Position numbers and translations under genes: made by a program. A stretch of 53,709 nt of DNA from JBHHYS01 sp046757645 (GTDB lineage Bacteria; Acidobacteriota; Terriglobia; Acidiferrales; 2-02-FULL-67-57): the NCBI GenBank assembly GCA_046757645.1, contig JBHHYS010000002.1, positions 1 to 53,709 on the forward strand, written 5' to 3'. The notes under the pieces are model-generated. The model did not search any database. It was not told where the DNA came from and worked only from the letters and a program-made list of their open reading frames with translations. Numbering within the stretch: position 1 is the stretch's first letter; every line of letters starts with the position of its first letter. This document shows positions 16,100 to 26,560 of the stretch, piece after piece.

Positions 16100-17626
16100 A
16101 TGAAGGAACACTGGCTGATAATTGTTACCTTCTTCCCGCTGCTGGGAGCAGTGGTCATCCTTCTGTTTCCCGCCTCTGCCTGGCAAAAACTTCGCCATGT
16201 GGCCCTGGGAGCAGCGCTGGGGGAGCTCGTCCTTGCCCTACCGCTCTTCTTCTGGTTTGACCCCGGCTACGGGGGAATGCAATTTTTCGAGCAGCACGTG
16301 TGGATTGAATCCCCACTCATCCTCTACCAGGTCGGCATTGACGGCCTGAGCCTTTTCCTGATTCTCCTCACCGCCGTCCTCACCCCGCTGGCCGTGCTGG
16401 CCTCCTGGGGCATCACCCACCGAGTGAAGGAATTCTTCGTCCTTTTCCTAGTGCTCGAGACGGGGATGCTGGGTGTTTTCGTTTCCCTCGATCTCTTTCT
16501 CTTCTACGTCTTCTGGGAAGTGATGCTGATCCCGATGTACTTCATCATCGGGGTCTGGGGCCACGAGCGACGCCTGTACGCCGCCCTCAAGTTCATTCTT
16601 TACACCCTGACGGGCTCGTTGCTGATGCTGGTAGCCATCATCTGGCTCTACCAAGCCACCGGGACCTTCAACCTCCAGTGGCTGATCGAAGCCCGCCTGC
16701 AGGGCGGTTTGCTCCTCTCGCCCACGCAGGAGCGCTGGCTCTTCCTGGCCTTCTTCCTGGCCTTTGCCGTCAAGGTGCCGCTCTTTCCGTTTCATACCTG
16801 GCTGCCCGACGCCCACGTGGAGGCGCCCACGGCTGGCTCGGTGATCTTGGCCGGCGTGCTTCTAAAGATGGGTGCCTATGGCCTGCTGCGCTTCTGCCTG
16901 CCGCTGTTTCCTAACGCCGCCAAAGAATTCGCACCCGCCATCTCCGCCCTGGCGGTGATTGGCATCCTCTACGGCGCCTTGGTGTCCCTGGTGCAACCCG
17001 ACATGAAGAAGCTCATCGCGTATTCGTCCGTTAGCCACATGGGCTTCGTCGTTCTGGGGATCATGTCAATGAGTGTGATTGGCATCGAGGGAGCGATTTT
17101 CCTGATGCTGGCTCACGGATTGTCCACCGGCGTTCTCTTCCTGATTTCCGGGATGCTTTACGAGCGTCGCCACACCCACCTGATCCGGGAATTCGGCGGT
17201 CTGGCGACGTCTGTGCCGGTGCTCTCCAGCTTTCTCATGCTGGCTTGCCTCTCCTCGCTGGGGCTGCCGGGACTGGCCAACTGGGTGGGAGAATTCCTGG
17301 TTCTGGTGGGCGTTTTTCGGACCAGCGCCAGCCAAGCTGCGTTGGCGGCCTTCGGAGTCGTGTTGGCCGCCGTGTATCTGCTCTGGATGTACCAGCGTGT
17401 GGTCTTCGGCGAGTTCACCAAAGAGGTCAATCGTACCCTGCCCGACGCCTCCCGGCGCGAGCTCGCTATCCTGATTCCCGCGACTGTTCTGATCGTTCTC
17501 CTGGGTGTGGCGTCCCCGCTCTTCACCCGGCGGATGGAACCCACAGCCGAGCGCATCCGCTTTCAGGTGGAACCACCCCACCCGGAGCTGGCGCAGTCGC
17601 GTGAAGTTGTCGAGGGCAAGCAATGA
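16100..17626 (+). CDS. nuoM: NADH-quinone oxidoreductase subunit M (cluster 1)
   Basis: A 508-residue MrpD-like proton-translocating subunit of about 14 helices. FYVFWEVMLIPMYFIIGVWG holds the essential helix 5 Glu, and AFAVKVPLFPFHTWLPDAHV the helix 7 Lys, followed by EAPTAGSVILAGVLLKMG. It begins 9 bases after nuoL and ends in an ATGA overlap with nuoN. Length matches the family. It is the cluster 1 counterpart of nuoM2. Confidence 0.95.
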   Translation: MKEHWLIIVTFFPLLGAVVILLFPASAWQKLRHVALGAALGELVLALPLFFWFDPGYGGMQFFEQHVWIESPLILYQVGIDGLSLFLILLTAVLTPLAVLASWGITHRVKEFFVLFLVLETGMLGVFVSLDLFLFYVFWEVMLIPMYFIIGVWGHERRLYAALKFILYTLTGSLLMLVAIIWLYQATGTFNLQWLIEARLQGGLLLSPTQERWLFLAFFLAFAVKVPLFPFHTWLPDAHVEAPTAGSVILAGVLLKMGAYGLLRFCLPLFPNAAKEFAPAISALAVIGILYGALVSLVQPDMKKLIAYSSVSHMGFVVLGIMSMSVIGIEGAIFLMLAHGLSTGVLFLISGMLYERRHTHLIREFGGLATSVPVLSSFLMLACLSSLGLPGLANWVGEFLVLVGVFRTSASQAALAAFGVVLAAVYLLWMYQRVVFGEFTKEVNRTLPDASRRELAILIPATVLIVLLGVASPLFTRRMEPTAERIRFQVEPPHPELAQSREVVEGKQ

Positions 17627-19077
17627 TTGTCTCCCCCGGCGACCTGCTGCGCATCTTGCCGGAAGTGGTGCTGGCTGTGTTCGGAACCCTGATTATGCTG
17701 GCAGAGGCTTTCCTGCCCCGGGGGCAGAAGCGGGTGCTGGGTCCGGTGGCCCTGACCGGCACGCTCGTCGCGCTGGGGGCGGTGGTGGTGCAGTCGATGA
17801 ACCGCGGATCCGCTTTCAGCGGTCTGGTGGTGGTCGACAACTTCACGGTTTTCCTGCACGTGCTGCTCCTGAGCATCACGGCGTTGACCATCCTGGCCTC
17901 CCTCCGCTATGTGGAACGCCAGAACCTCAGCCCGGGTGAGTACTACGCCCTGCTTTTGTTCGGCACCATCGGGATGGGTCTGATGGTCGCCGCCAACGAG
18001 CTTGTCCTGGTATTTCTCGGCCTGGAAACCTCCTCCATCGCCACCTACGTGCTGGTGGGTTTCCGCCGCACAGAATTGAAGTCGAATGAATCGGCGATGA
18101 AGTATTTTTTGCTGGGCTCGTTCGCCACCGCTTTCCTTCTCTACGGCATCGCCTTGCTCTTCGGAGCCACCGGGACCACCTTTCTGCCAGAAATCCTCTC
18201 CAGGCTGCGGGCGGCCGCCGGCAATCCCATAGAAGATCTGGCGCTGATGGGGATGGCGCTTCTCTTCGTGGGGCTGGCCTTCAAAGTCGCCGCGGCCCCC
18301 TTTCAGATTTGGACCCCCGATGTCTATGAGGGAGCGCCCACACCGATCACCGCCTTCCTCGCCGCTGGGCCCAAGGTGGCGGCGTTCGCCGCCTTCCTGC
18401 GGATTTTCTTCACCGCCCTGGAACCCGCCAGCAGCACCTGGTTCTGGATCATCTGGGTGTCCGCCATCCTGACCATGTTCGTGGGCAACCTGGGAGCGCT
18501 GGTGCAGACGAATATGAAGCGGATGCTTGCCTATTCTTCGATTGCGCACGCCGGCTACATCCTGATCGCCTTCGCTGCCCACAGCAAGTTGGGCATCGCC
18601 GCGGTGCTCTTCTATCTGGTGGCCTACGCGCTGATGAAGCTGGGAGCCTTCTCTCTCGTCTCCCACATTTCCGCGGGAGAAGCCAACCAATCCATTGACG
18701 ACTATGCCGGCCTGCACAGCCGCCAGCCACGGCTGGCGGCTTGCTTGACCATTTTTATGCTGTCGCTGATCGGGATTCCCCTCACCGGGGGCTTTTTCGG
18801 GAAGTTTTATATTTTCACCGCGGCCCTGGACTCCAATCTGATCGGCCTGGTGATTCTGGGGGTGGTGAACAGCGCTCTCTCCGCAGCGTACTATCTGCGG
18901 GTGGTCAAGGTGATGTACATGAACGAGCCGCGGAGTAAGACCCCGGTGGCGCCGGTGCCCGCCTCGCTGGCCTTCGTGCTCACCTTGACAGCGCTGGGAA
19001 CCCTCTACCTGGGCATTCTTCCCGCGCCCGTGCTGCACTTCGCCACCAACTCCGCCCTGCCCGTTCCCCTGCCCTAA
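17623..19077 (+). CDS. nuoN: NADH-quinone oxidoreductase subunit N (cluster 1)
   Basis: A 484-residue antiporter-like subunit with about 14 helices, last gene of the plus-strand operon. LVFLGLETSSIATYVLVGF holds the helix 5 Glu, and FKVAAAPFQIWTPDVYEGAP the helix 7 Lys and family signature. The start overlaps nuoM by four bases. It stops 10 bases before the convergent terminator, and 67 bases separate it from the convergent atpE stop. Confidence 0.95.
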   Translation: MIVSPGDLLRILPEVVLAVFGTLIMLAEAFLPRGQKRVLGPVALTGTLVALGAVVVQSMNRGSAFSGLVVVDNFTVFLHVLLLSITALTILASLRYVERQNLSPGEYYALLLFGTIGMGLMVAANELVLVFLGLETSSIATYVLVGFRRTELKSNESAMKYFLLGSFATAFLLYGIALLFGATGTTFLPEILSRLRAAAGNPIEDLALMGMALLFVGLAFKVAAAPFQIWTPDVYEGAPTPITAFLAAGPKVAAFAAFLRIFFTALEPASSTWFWIIWVSAILTMFVGNLGALVQTNMKRMLAYSSIAHAGYILIAFAAHSKLGIAAVLFYLVAYALMKLGAFSLVSHISAGEANQSIDDYAGLHSRQPRLAACLTIFMLSLIGIPLTGGFFGKFYIFTAALDSNLIGLVILGVVNSALSAAYYLRVVKVMYMNEPRSKTPVAPVPASLAFVLTLTALGTLYLGILPAPVLHFATNSALPVPLP

Positions 19078-19087
19078 CAAAAAGGAC

Positions 19088-19113
19088 GGGGAAGCCGAAC
19101 CGACGGCTTCCCC
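19088..19113 (-). terminator. Rho-independent terminator between convergent operons
   Basis: A perfect 10-base stem, GGGGAAGCCG pairing with CGGCTTCCCC, with a six-base loop. Read on the minus strand it is followed by a CCTTTTTG tract, so it ends the atpE transcript. The plus-strand side has no T-run, but the hairpin may also slow or process the nuo cluster 1 transcript. Confidence 0.85.
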
Positions 19114-19144
19114 GCGAATCGGAGGCGCTGATCCCGGTTACGCC

Positions 19145-19483
19145 CTAGTAGGTCACCTTGGCAAACACAATTACCAGGGTGTAAAGCGCCAGGGTTTCGA
19201 TGAGGATCAGGGCCAGGATCAACGCGAATCGGATGGCCGGAGCGGCGCCCGGGTTCCGGGCCAGACCTTCGCAGGCGGCGGCGGTGGCTTTGGCTTGGGC
19301 AATTCCGCAAAAGGCCGAGGCGATGGCCATCGAGAAGCCCGAGGCGATGGCGATCCACATCGCCACCTGATCGGACGGCAGGTATTCACCGGCGGGTTTG
19401 CTTATCGGGCCCTGCGCCAGTGCCGGCAGCACAAACAAAAACAGGATGGAACAGAGTCCAACCAGGACAACTGCTTTTCTCAT
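19145..19483 (-). CDS. atpE: ATP synthase F0 subunit c
   Basis: A 112-residue proteolipid that forms the rotor ring. It has an N-terminal hydrophobic segment ending ALAQ (about residues 5-24) that looks like a signal peptide, then two helices. The ion-binding carboxylate is Glu96 (ILIETLALY). Aligned with the Na+-binding Ilyobacter ring, Gln63, Glu96, Thr97 and Tyr101 fall on Gln32, Glu65, Ser66 and Tyr70; the Thr67 water ligand is replaced by Leu98. This partly fits a Na+-type site. It is the last gene of the minus-strand train, 96 bases after atpB. No F1 genes or atpF lie in the window. Confidence 0.95.
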   Translation of the reverse strand: MRKAVVLVGLCSILFLFVLPALAQGPISKPAGEYLPSDQVAMWIAIASGFSMAIASAFCGIAQAKATAAACEGLARNPGAAPAIRFALILALILIETLALYTLVIVFAKVTY

Positions 19484-19523
19484 TGTGAGTCTCCTTTGCT
19501 ATGAATTGTCCGCAGTGGGTGGT

Positions 19524-19551
19524 GCCCCGGCCTCCCTCGTACGGCCGGGGC
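19524..19551 (-). promoter_or_regulatory. Intercistronic hairpin between atpB and atpE
   Basis: A perfect 9-base stem (GCCCCGGCC with GGCCGGGGC) around a 10-base loop fills the atpB-atpE gap. A weaker outer pairing joins ATTGTCCG near 19506 with CGGACACAAT near 19561. Such a structure could protect the downstream atpE RNA, which is needed in excess because of the c-ring stoichiometry. It could also be a REP-type element. Confidence 0.5.
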
Positions 19552-19579
19552 TCACGCTGACGGACACAATTGCGCGTTA

Positions 19580-20437
19580 CTATTCATGCTCTGTCTCTAC
19601 CGCGCCGCCCACATAGACGATGGGCAACAAGGTGAAGACGAATGCCTGGATAAGAGCAACTGCGGCGTGCAAAACCACAAAAAGGGCCGGGACAACGATG
19701 GGGGAGGACAACGGAAAACTGAGCACCGCCACGCCGACAACTTTATTCCAGTGCCAGGCCCAGGAAAAGAAGCCTGCGGTCAGCCCCAAGAAAGTGAGAT
19801 ACAAGAGTTCGCTGGCGAACATATTCGCCCAGAGACGAGCGGTGAGGGAAAGAAGCCGGGAAGCGTGGCTGACGCTTTCGATAACCACAAAGAGAGGAAC
19901 CACGATCGGCCACATCACCTTTGGCATAGCAAAGGCATGACCGACGAAATGCTTGGAGTAACCAACCCCGCCGTGCTGACGAATTCCCGCAGAGTGGTAG
20001 TAGAGGAAGACAGCCAAGGCGGCTCCCAAGGGGACGGTCCGATGTGCGGTCGGTGAGGTGAAGCTGGGAATCAGGCTGATGGCATTGCAGAACAGGACGA
20101 ACAGGCCTACGGTACCGATCATCGCCAGATACTTGCGCCCGTGCCGGCCGACGATTTCATCCAGTAGGTCGTAGATTCCTACCTGAAAGCTGTTCCATAA
20201 CAACTGCTCAAAGCACAGTTGCAGGCCGCCGGGATTGTCGGCGGAAAGCTTGCGACGGAACCAGACGAAAAACGCGACAGAGAGAAAAACGATAAAGAGT
20301 TCGGTGGCGATGTGGTCCGGGATGGGCCGGGCGGGGTTCGGCGGATGAAGGCCGACGCCCTCCATCGCCGGCAGCACCAACCAGCCCAGCAGCTGGTTCA
20401 TCAGGTTGCCGATCCATGTGGTGTGGCGCTCCATCAT
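19580..20437 (-). CDS. atpB: ATP synthase F0 subunit a
   Basis: A 285-residue membrane stator subunit. The essential arginine facing the c-ring is Arg201 in SLTARLWANMFASE, matching E. coli Arg210. The next conserved region, ALFVVLHAAVALIQAFVFTLL, holds the C-terminal helix 6 residues (Gln near 265). The N-terminal half has HIATELFIVFLSVAFFVWF and a WNSFQVGIYDLLDEIVG stretch. The ATG directly abuts the stop of the upstream atpI-like gene (TAGATGATG); either of two tandem ATGs may be used. Length is normal. Confidence 0.95.
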   Translation of the reverse strand: MMERHTTWIGNLMNQLLGWLVLPAMEGVGLHPPNPARPIPDHIATELFIVFLSVAFFVWFRRKLSADNPGGLQLCFEQLLWNSFQVGIYDLLDEIVGRHGRKYLAMIGTVGLFVLFCNAISLIPSFTSPTAHRTVPLGAALAVFLYYHSAGIRQHGGVGYSKHFVGHAFAMPKVMWPIVVPLFVVIESVSHASRLLSLTARLWANMFASELLYLTFLGLTAGFFSWAWHWNKVVGVAVLSFPLSSPIVVPALFVVLHAAVALIQAFVFTLLPIVYVGGAVETEHE

Positions 20438-20839
20438 CTATCTACGCACTTCCAGGAAGATCTGGTAGAAGGCTTCCAACAAAACCGCGACCGCCAGAAG
20501 CAAAACGCCGCTGAGAACGCCCACCGGCGAGAGCGACGAGCGCGAGAAGATAACATAGAGCAGGATTCCAAGCAAGACGAGGGGCAGGAACAACTTCAGG
20601 TAAATGCGCCGGGGGACGCGAGCTTGGCCTGCTCGCACCAGGGCATCCACCACGGCCACGATCCAGCGGTAGTTCAGGTAGGCGAGTCCACCGCCCACGG
20701 CAAAGCCGACCGCCATACGGCCGCCCCACTGCCAGGCCACCAGCGTCGTGCCCAGCGGCACCAGGAGCAATATCATACCGCCCAGGCGGCGCTCGGCCCG
20801 AACGAGAAATTCTCGTTCGTCCCGGGATAGTGCGTTCAC
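20438..20839 (-). CDS. atpI: ATP synthase I-like membrane protein (AtpI/ATP-synt_I family)
   Basis: About 133 residues with a short charged start (VNALSRDEREFLVRAERR) and four hydrophobic helices, the pattern of the small AtpI/ATP-synt_I proteins found just upstream of atpB. They assist c-ring assembly or act as Mg2+-linked accessory proteins. GGRMAVGFAVGGGLAYLNYRW resembles the family's helix 2 with its conserved N. The GTG start at 20839 overlaps the upstream atpZ stop (GTGA), which is why the longer open frame up to 21031 is rejected. Family assignment is by position and topology. Confidence 0.75.
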   Translation of the reverse strand: MNALSRDEREFLVRAERRLGGMILLLVPLGTTLVAWQWGGRMAVGFAVGGGLAYLNYRWIVAVVDALVRAGQARVPRRIYLKLFLPLVLLGILLYVIFSRSSLSPVGVLSGVLLLAVAVLLEAFYQIFLEVRR

Positions 20840-21063
20840 CGGTCGTCCAGCCCTTTGAGCTCCCGCAGCAGTTCTCGAAACCCGGCGGCGAATCCCAAAC
20901 CAGATAGAAGCAGGGTGAACAGCGGTTTCGTTCCTAGCTTCCCATCGAGCCACAATCCGACGAACAGCCCCAGGGCGACGGCGGCCACAAAGGTGAACCC
21001 CATCCCCAGGACAAGGCCCAACTGCCGCCACGGGCTGCGCCCCTTCGGTTCTGGCGGGGGCAT
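20836..21063 (-). CDS. atpZ: AtpZ-like small membrane protein (ATPase_gene1 family)
   Basis: A 75-residue two-helix protein, MPPPEPKGRSPWRQLGLVLG at the start, then GLFVGLWLDGKLGTKPLFTLLLSGLG and a basic/acidic tail. This is the AtpZ/AtpQ-like family that opens many atp operons and works with AtpI in Mg2+ or Ca2+ handling or ATP synthase assembly. It begins 10 bases after the nuoN2 stop and overlaps the atpI gene by four bases, so nuo cluster 2 and the F0 genes are very likely one transcript. Confidence 0.8.
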   Translation of the reverse strand: MPPPEPKGRSPWRQLGLVLGMGFTFVAAVALGLFVGLWLDGKLGTKPLFTLLLSGLGFAAGFRELLRELKGLDDR

Positions 21064-21073
21064 CGAACCACCC

Positions 21074-22525
21074 TTACGGGAAGGGGAGGATGGAGGACTG
21101 AGCGAAGCGGATGAGCGGCTCGGGATAGATGCCGGGGGCGAGGGTGAGCACCAGAGCAATCGCCAGGGTGGCCACCAGGCCGGGCGCCAGCACCATCTTG
21201 CCGGGCTCGCGGGCCTCCTGCATGAACATAACCACTACGATGCGGAAGTAGTAATACAGCGCCACCACCACGTACAAGGCAGCAAACACCGCCAGGTAGT
21301 AGTGTCCGGTCTCGATGAGCGAAAGAAAGATGTAGTACTTCCCATAAAAGCCCACGGTGGGCGGAATACCGGTAAGAGAGAGAAGGAAGATGAGCATGAT
21401 CACGGCCGGGGCGGGGTTCTTGTGCATCAGGCCACGCATATCGTCAATGTTGTCTCCCCGCAGGTCGGCGCGGCGCATGGCGGTCACCACCGCGAAGGCC
21501 CCCAGGGTCATCGCTGCGTAGGCAAAGATGTACACAGCGATTCCGGTTCGCCCCGTCTCGTTGCCCGCCACCAGACCGAGCAGGATGTAGCCCACGTGGC
21601 CGATGGAGGAGTAAGCCAGCAGGCGCTTGATGTTCGACTGATTAATGGCCGCCAGGTTGCCCAGGGTCATAGTGGCTATGGCCACCACGGACAGCAGGAC
21701 AACCCAATGGGCGCGCAGCGGGCCGATGGGAACCAAGAACAGACGCAGCAGCAGGGCGAAGGAGGCAGCCATGGAGGCCACGGAAATGTAGGCGGTGATG
21801 GGGGTGGGCGCGCCCTCGTAGACGTCGGGGGCCCACTGATGGAACGGCACCGCTGCCACCTTGAAAAACAGTCCCGCGGCGACCGCGGCCATGGCCAGGA
21901 AAACGACCGGGTCGTCCAGGCCGCGCTGGCGGACCGCCTCGGCCACCCGGTAGATGCTGGTGGAGCGGCTCACCCCGTAGAGCAAGGAAAAGCCGTAAAC
22001 CAAAATCCCAGTGGAAAACACCCCGAGCAAGAAGTACTTGAGGGCGGCTTCGTTTGAGCGGGGGTCGCGGCGCAGGAAGCCGGCCAGCAGGTAGAAGCAG
22101 ATGGCCATCAGCTCCAAGCCGATGAAGAGCGTGATCAGGTCCACGCCTCCGGCCAGAAACATCATTCCCACAGTGGCAAAGAGAATCAGGGCGTAGTATT
22201 CCCCTTCGTGCTCGGCTTCCGCCTCCAGGTACTTGATCGACATCAGAATCACCAGCGCCGTGGCCAGCAGGAAGATGAAGCTGAAGAAGATGAAAAATGA
22301 GTCCACCACAATCAGGCCATTGAAGGCCAGGGTTTTGTAGCCCCACATTCGCCACAACTGAATTCCGCTGAAGCCGACCCCCACCAAGGCGGTGATGGCG
22401 TTCATAAACTTGTGCCGGGGCTCGAGCAAAAAGTCCATCAGCAGGATGCCACAGGCAAACAAGACCAGCTCGAGCTGGGGCACGATGGCCGTGAAATCTT
22501 CGGGTTGGAAGAACTCACTCCACAT
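21074..22525 (-). CDS. nuoN: NADH-quinone oxidoreductase-type subunit N (cluster 2)
   Basis: A 483-residue antiporter-like subunit. ITLFIGLELMAICFYLLAGF holds the helix 5 Glu; FKVAAVPFHQWAPDVYEGAP the helix 7 Lys. LLAYSSIGHVGYILLG is also family-typical. The start shares one base with the nuoM2 stop (TGATG). It differs clearly from nuoN of cluster 1 throughout, so the two clusters are old paralogues and not a recent duplication. It precedes atpZ by 10 bases. Confidence 0.94.
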   Translation of the reverse strand: MWSEFFQPEDFTAIVPQLELVLFACGILLMDFLLEPRHKFMNAITALVGVGFSGIQLWRMWGYKTLAFNGLIVVDSFFIFFSFIFLLATALVILMSIKYLEAEAEHEGEYYALILFATVGMMFLAGGVDLITLFIGLELMAICFYLLAGFLRRDPRSNEAALKYFLLGVFSTGILVYGFSLLYGVSRSTSIYRVAEAVRQRGLDDPVVFLAMAAVAAGLFFKVAAVPFHQWAPDVYEGAPTPITAYISVASMAASFALLLRLFLVPIGPLRAHWVVLLSVVAIATMTLGNLAAINQSNIKRLLAYSSIGHVGYILLGLVAGNETGRTGIAVYIFAYAAMTLGAFAVVTAMRRADLRGDNIDDMRGLMHKNPAPAVIMLIFLLSLTGIPPTVGFYGKYYIFLSLIETGHYYLAVFAALYVVVALYYYFRIVVVMFMQEAREPGKMVLAPGLVATLAIALVLTLAPGIYPEPLIRFAQSSILPFP

Positions 22526-24147
22526 CAGGGTTCGCTCGGCTCCGGGTGGGTTTCAGGGGTGGTCGCCGGGGGCAAGCGGACCGCCAGAGGAGACGAGGGC
22601 TGTTTTTCGATTCGCTGCACAATCAGCTCCACCGGTTTGTCCAGTATGGCGAAGTAGGGCTTGGGATAGATGCCAATCCAGAAGCACCAGATGACCAGCG
22701 GCACCAGGGTAGCCAGTTCGCGCAGGTTGACATCGCGCAGGGTGCGGTTGAGCGGATTCGTCACCTCGCCGAACATCACCCGCTGATAGAGCCAGAGCAG
22801 ATAGGCCGCACCGAGCACGATGCCCACCACCGCAAAGGCCGCCCACCAAGCGCTCACCTGCCAGGCCCCCAGCAGGATGGTGAACTCCCCGATAAAGCCG
22901 TTCAGCAGCGGCAACCCCAGCGAGGCCAGACTGATGATCAGGTAGATGGTGGCAAAGACGGGCATGGGGGTGGAGAGGCCGCCGAACCCGCTGATTTCCC
23001 GGGTGTGCCGCCGTTCGGAGAGGAGGCCGACGATCAAGAACAGCGCCCCGGTGGAGATGCCGTGGTTCACTTGTTGCAGGAGGCCGCCCGCCAGCCCGGC
23101 ATGATTCATGGCGAAGAGCCCCAGGGTGATGAAGCCCATGTGGGAGACAGAAGAATAGGCGATGAGTCGCTTCATATCCTTCTGCATCATGCACACCAGC
23201 GCCCCGTAAATGATGGCCACCACGGAAAGCGCCATGATGTAGGAAGCGTACTTCAGCGCCGCCGCCGGGAACATGGGCAGCGAGAAGCGCATGAACCCGT
23301 AGGTACCCATCTTCAGCAGCACCCCGGCCAGGATGACCGAGCCGGCGGTGGGGGCGTCCACGTGGGCATCGGGCAACCAAGTGTGGAAGGGCACCATGGG
23401 CACCTTGATGGCAAAGGCAATGAAAAACGCCCAGAAAATCCAGAACTGCCAACCGAAGGGGAGCAGGCGGCCCAGCTCCAGGAAGACAGGCACGCTGAAG
23501 GTGTAAAACTCCGCCGCGGTGTGGCCGGCAATGCCAATGGCCGGGCAGAGGGCACCACTTTCGTGCAGCCCGGCGTGGTAGAAGTACAGGCCCAAGATAC
23601 CGAGCAGGAGGAGTACCGAGCCGAGCAAGGTGTAGAGAAAGAACTTGATGGCCGAATACAGGCGCCGCCCGTGGCCCCAGATGCCGATGATGAAGTACAT
23701 GGGCACCAGCATCACTTCCCAGAACACATAAAAGAGGAAGAAGTCGAGTGCCATAAAGACGCCCAGCATGCCGACCTGGAGCATCAGGAACATCACATAG
23801 TATTCCTTGACGCGTTCCTGAATGGCTGACCAGGAGGAGAGAACGGCGATGAAGCCCAGCACCACGGTGAGCATGATCAGCAACAAGCTGATGCCGTCGA
23901 TGCCCAGCCGGAACTGAGCCCCGATGGAGGGGATCCACTCCTTGGCGATGGTGAATTGGAAGCCCGCCACGCTCCTGTCGTACCAGAAGACCAGGGGCAG
24001 GGAGATCAGCAGGTCGGCAAACAGGAAAAGATTGGCCAGCCAGCGAATGAGGTTCTTTTGGGCGCCGGGGACGAACAGGAGCACCACCGCCCCCAGGAGC
24101 GGAGTGAATAGCACCCAGTTCAGAATGGTTTCCGACGAAAGTCCCAC
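22525..24147 (-). CDS. nuoM: NADH-quinone oxidoreductase-type subunit M (cluster 2)
   Basis: A 540-residue MrpD-like proton-translocating subunit. FYVFWEVMLVPMYFIIGIWG and IAFAIKVPMVPFHTWLPDAH carry the conserved Glu and Lys. A loop insertion around residues 170-210 (GLHESGALCPAIGIAGHTAA) and a proline-rich tail (LPPATTPETHPEPSEP) make it longer than the cluster 1 copy (508). It starts 12 bases after nuoL2 on the same strand. Confidence 0.94.
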   Translation of the reverse strand: MGLSSETILNWVLFTPLLGAVVLLFVPGAQKNLIRWLANLFLFADLLISLPLVFWYDRSVAGFQFTIAKEWIPSIGAQFRLGIDGISLLLIMLTVVLGFIAVLSSWSAIQERVKEYYVMFLMLQVGMLGVFMALDFFLFYVFWEVMLVPMYFIIGIWGHGRRLYSAIKFFLYTLLGSVLLLLGILGLYFYHAGLHESGALCPAIGIAGHTAAEFYTFSVPVFLELGRLLPFGWQFWIFWAFFIAFAIKVPMVPFHTWLPDAHVDAPTAGSVILAGVLLKMGTYGFMRFSLPMFPAAALKYASYIMALSVVAIIYGALVCMMQKDMKRLIAYSSVSHMGFITLGLFAMNHAGLAGGLLQQVNHGISTGALFLIVGLLSERRHTREISGFGGLSTPMPVFATIYLIISLASLGLPLLNGFIGEFTILLGAWQVSAWWAAFAVVGIVLGAAYLLWLYQRVMFGEVTNPLNRTLRDVNLRELATLVPLVIWCFWIGIYPKPYFAILDKPVELIVQRIEKQPSSPLAVRLPPATTPETHPEPSEP

Positions 24148-24159
24148 GGTTTCACCTCG

Positions 24160-26238
<2,079 letters not shown>

Positions 26239-26248
26239 CCTCGAGGCC

Positions 26249-26551
26249 TCAGCCCTTCAGCAAGTCAATCTCATCGGCGTTCAGCGTGTCGCGGTTGCGG
26301 AAAAAGGCAATCAAGATTCCCAAGCCCACCGCCGCCTCCGCGGCAGCCACGCTGATGACAAAAATCGCGAAGATTTGGCCTCCTACGTCGGCCAGTTGGC
26401 GGGAAAAAGCCACCAGGTTGACGTTCACCGCGTTCAGGATGAGTTCGAGCGACATCAGGATGATGATGACATTGCGCCGGGTGAGCACGCCGATGATGCC
26501 GATGGTGAGCAGAGCCGCGCTGAGCATCAGGTAGTGCCAGGTGGGAACCAT
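26249..26551 (-). CDS. nuoK: NADH-quinone oxidoreductase-type subunit K (cluster 2)
   Basis: A 100-residue three-helix subunit, the same length as the cluster 1 copy. Glu36 (MSLELILNAVNV) and Glu72 (AAAEAAVGLGIL) are both conserved, so the proton path is intact. It lies 9 bases after nuoJ2 and 10 before nuoL2. Confidence 0.95.
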   Translation of the reverse strand: MVPTWHYLMLSAALLTIGIIGVLTRRNVIIILMSLELILNAVNVNLVAFSRQLADVGGQIFAIFVISVAAAEAAVGLGILIAFFRNRDTLNADEIDLLKG

Positions 26552-26560
26552 CGCTTCCTC

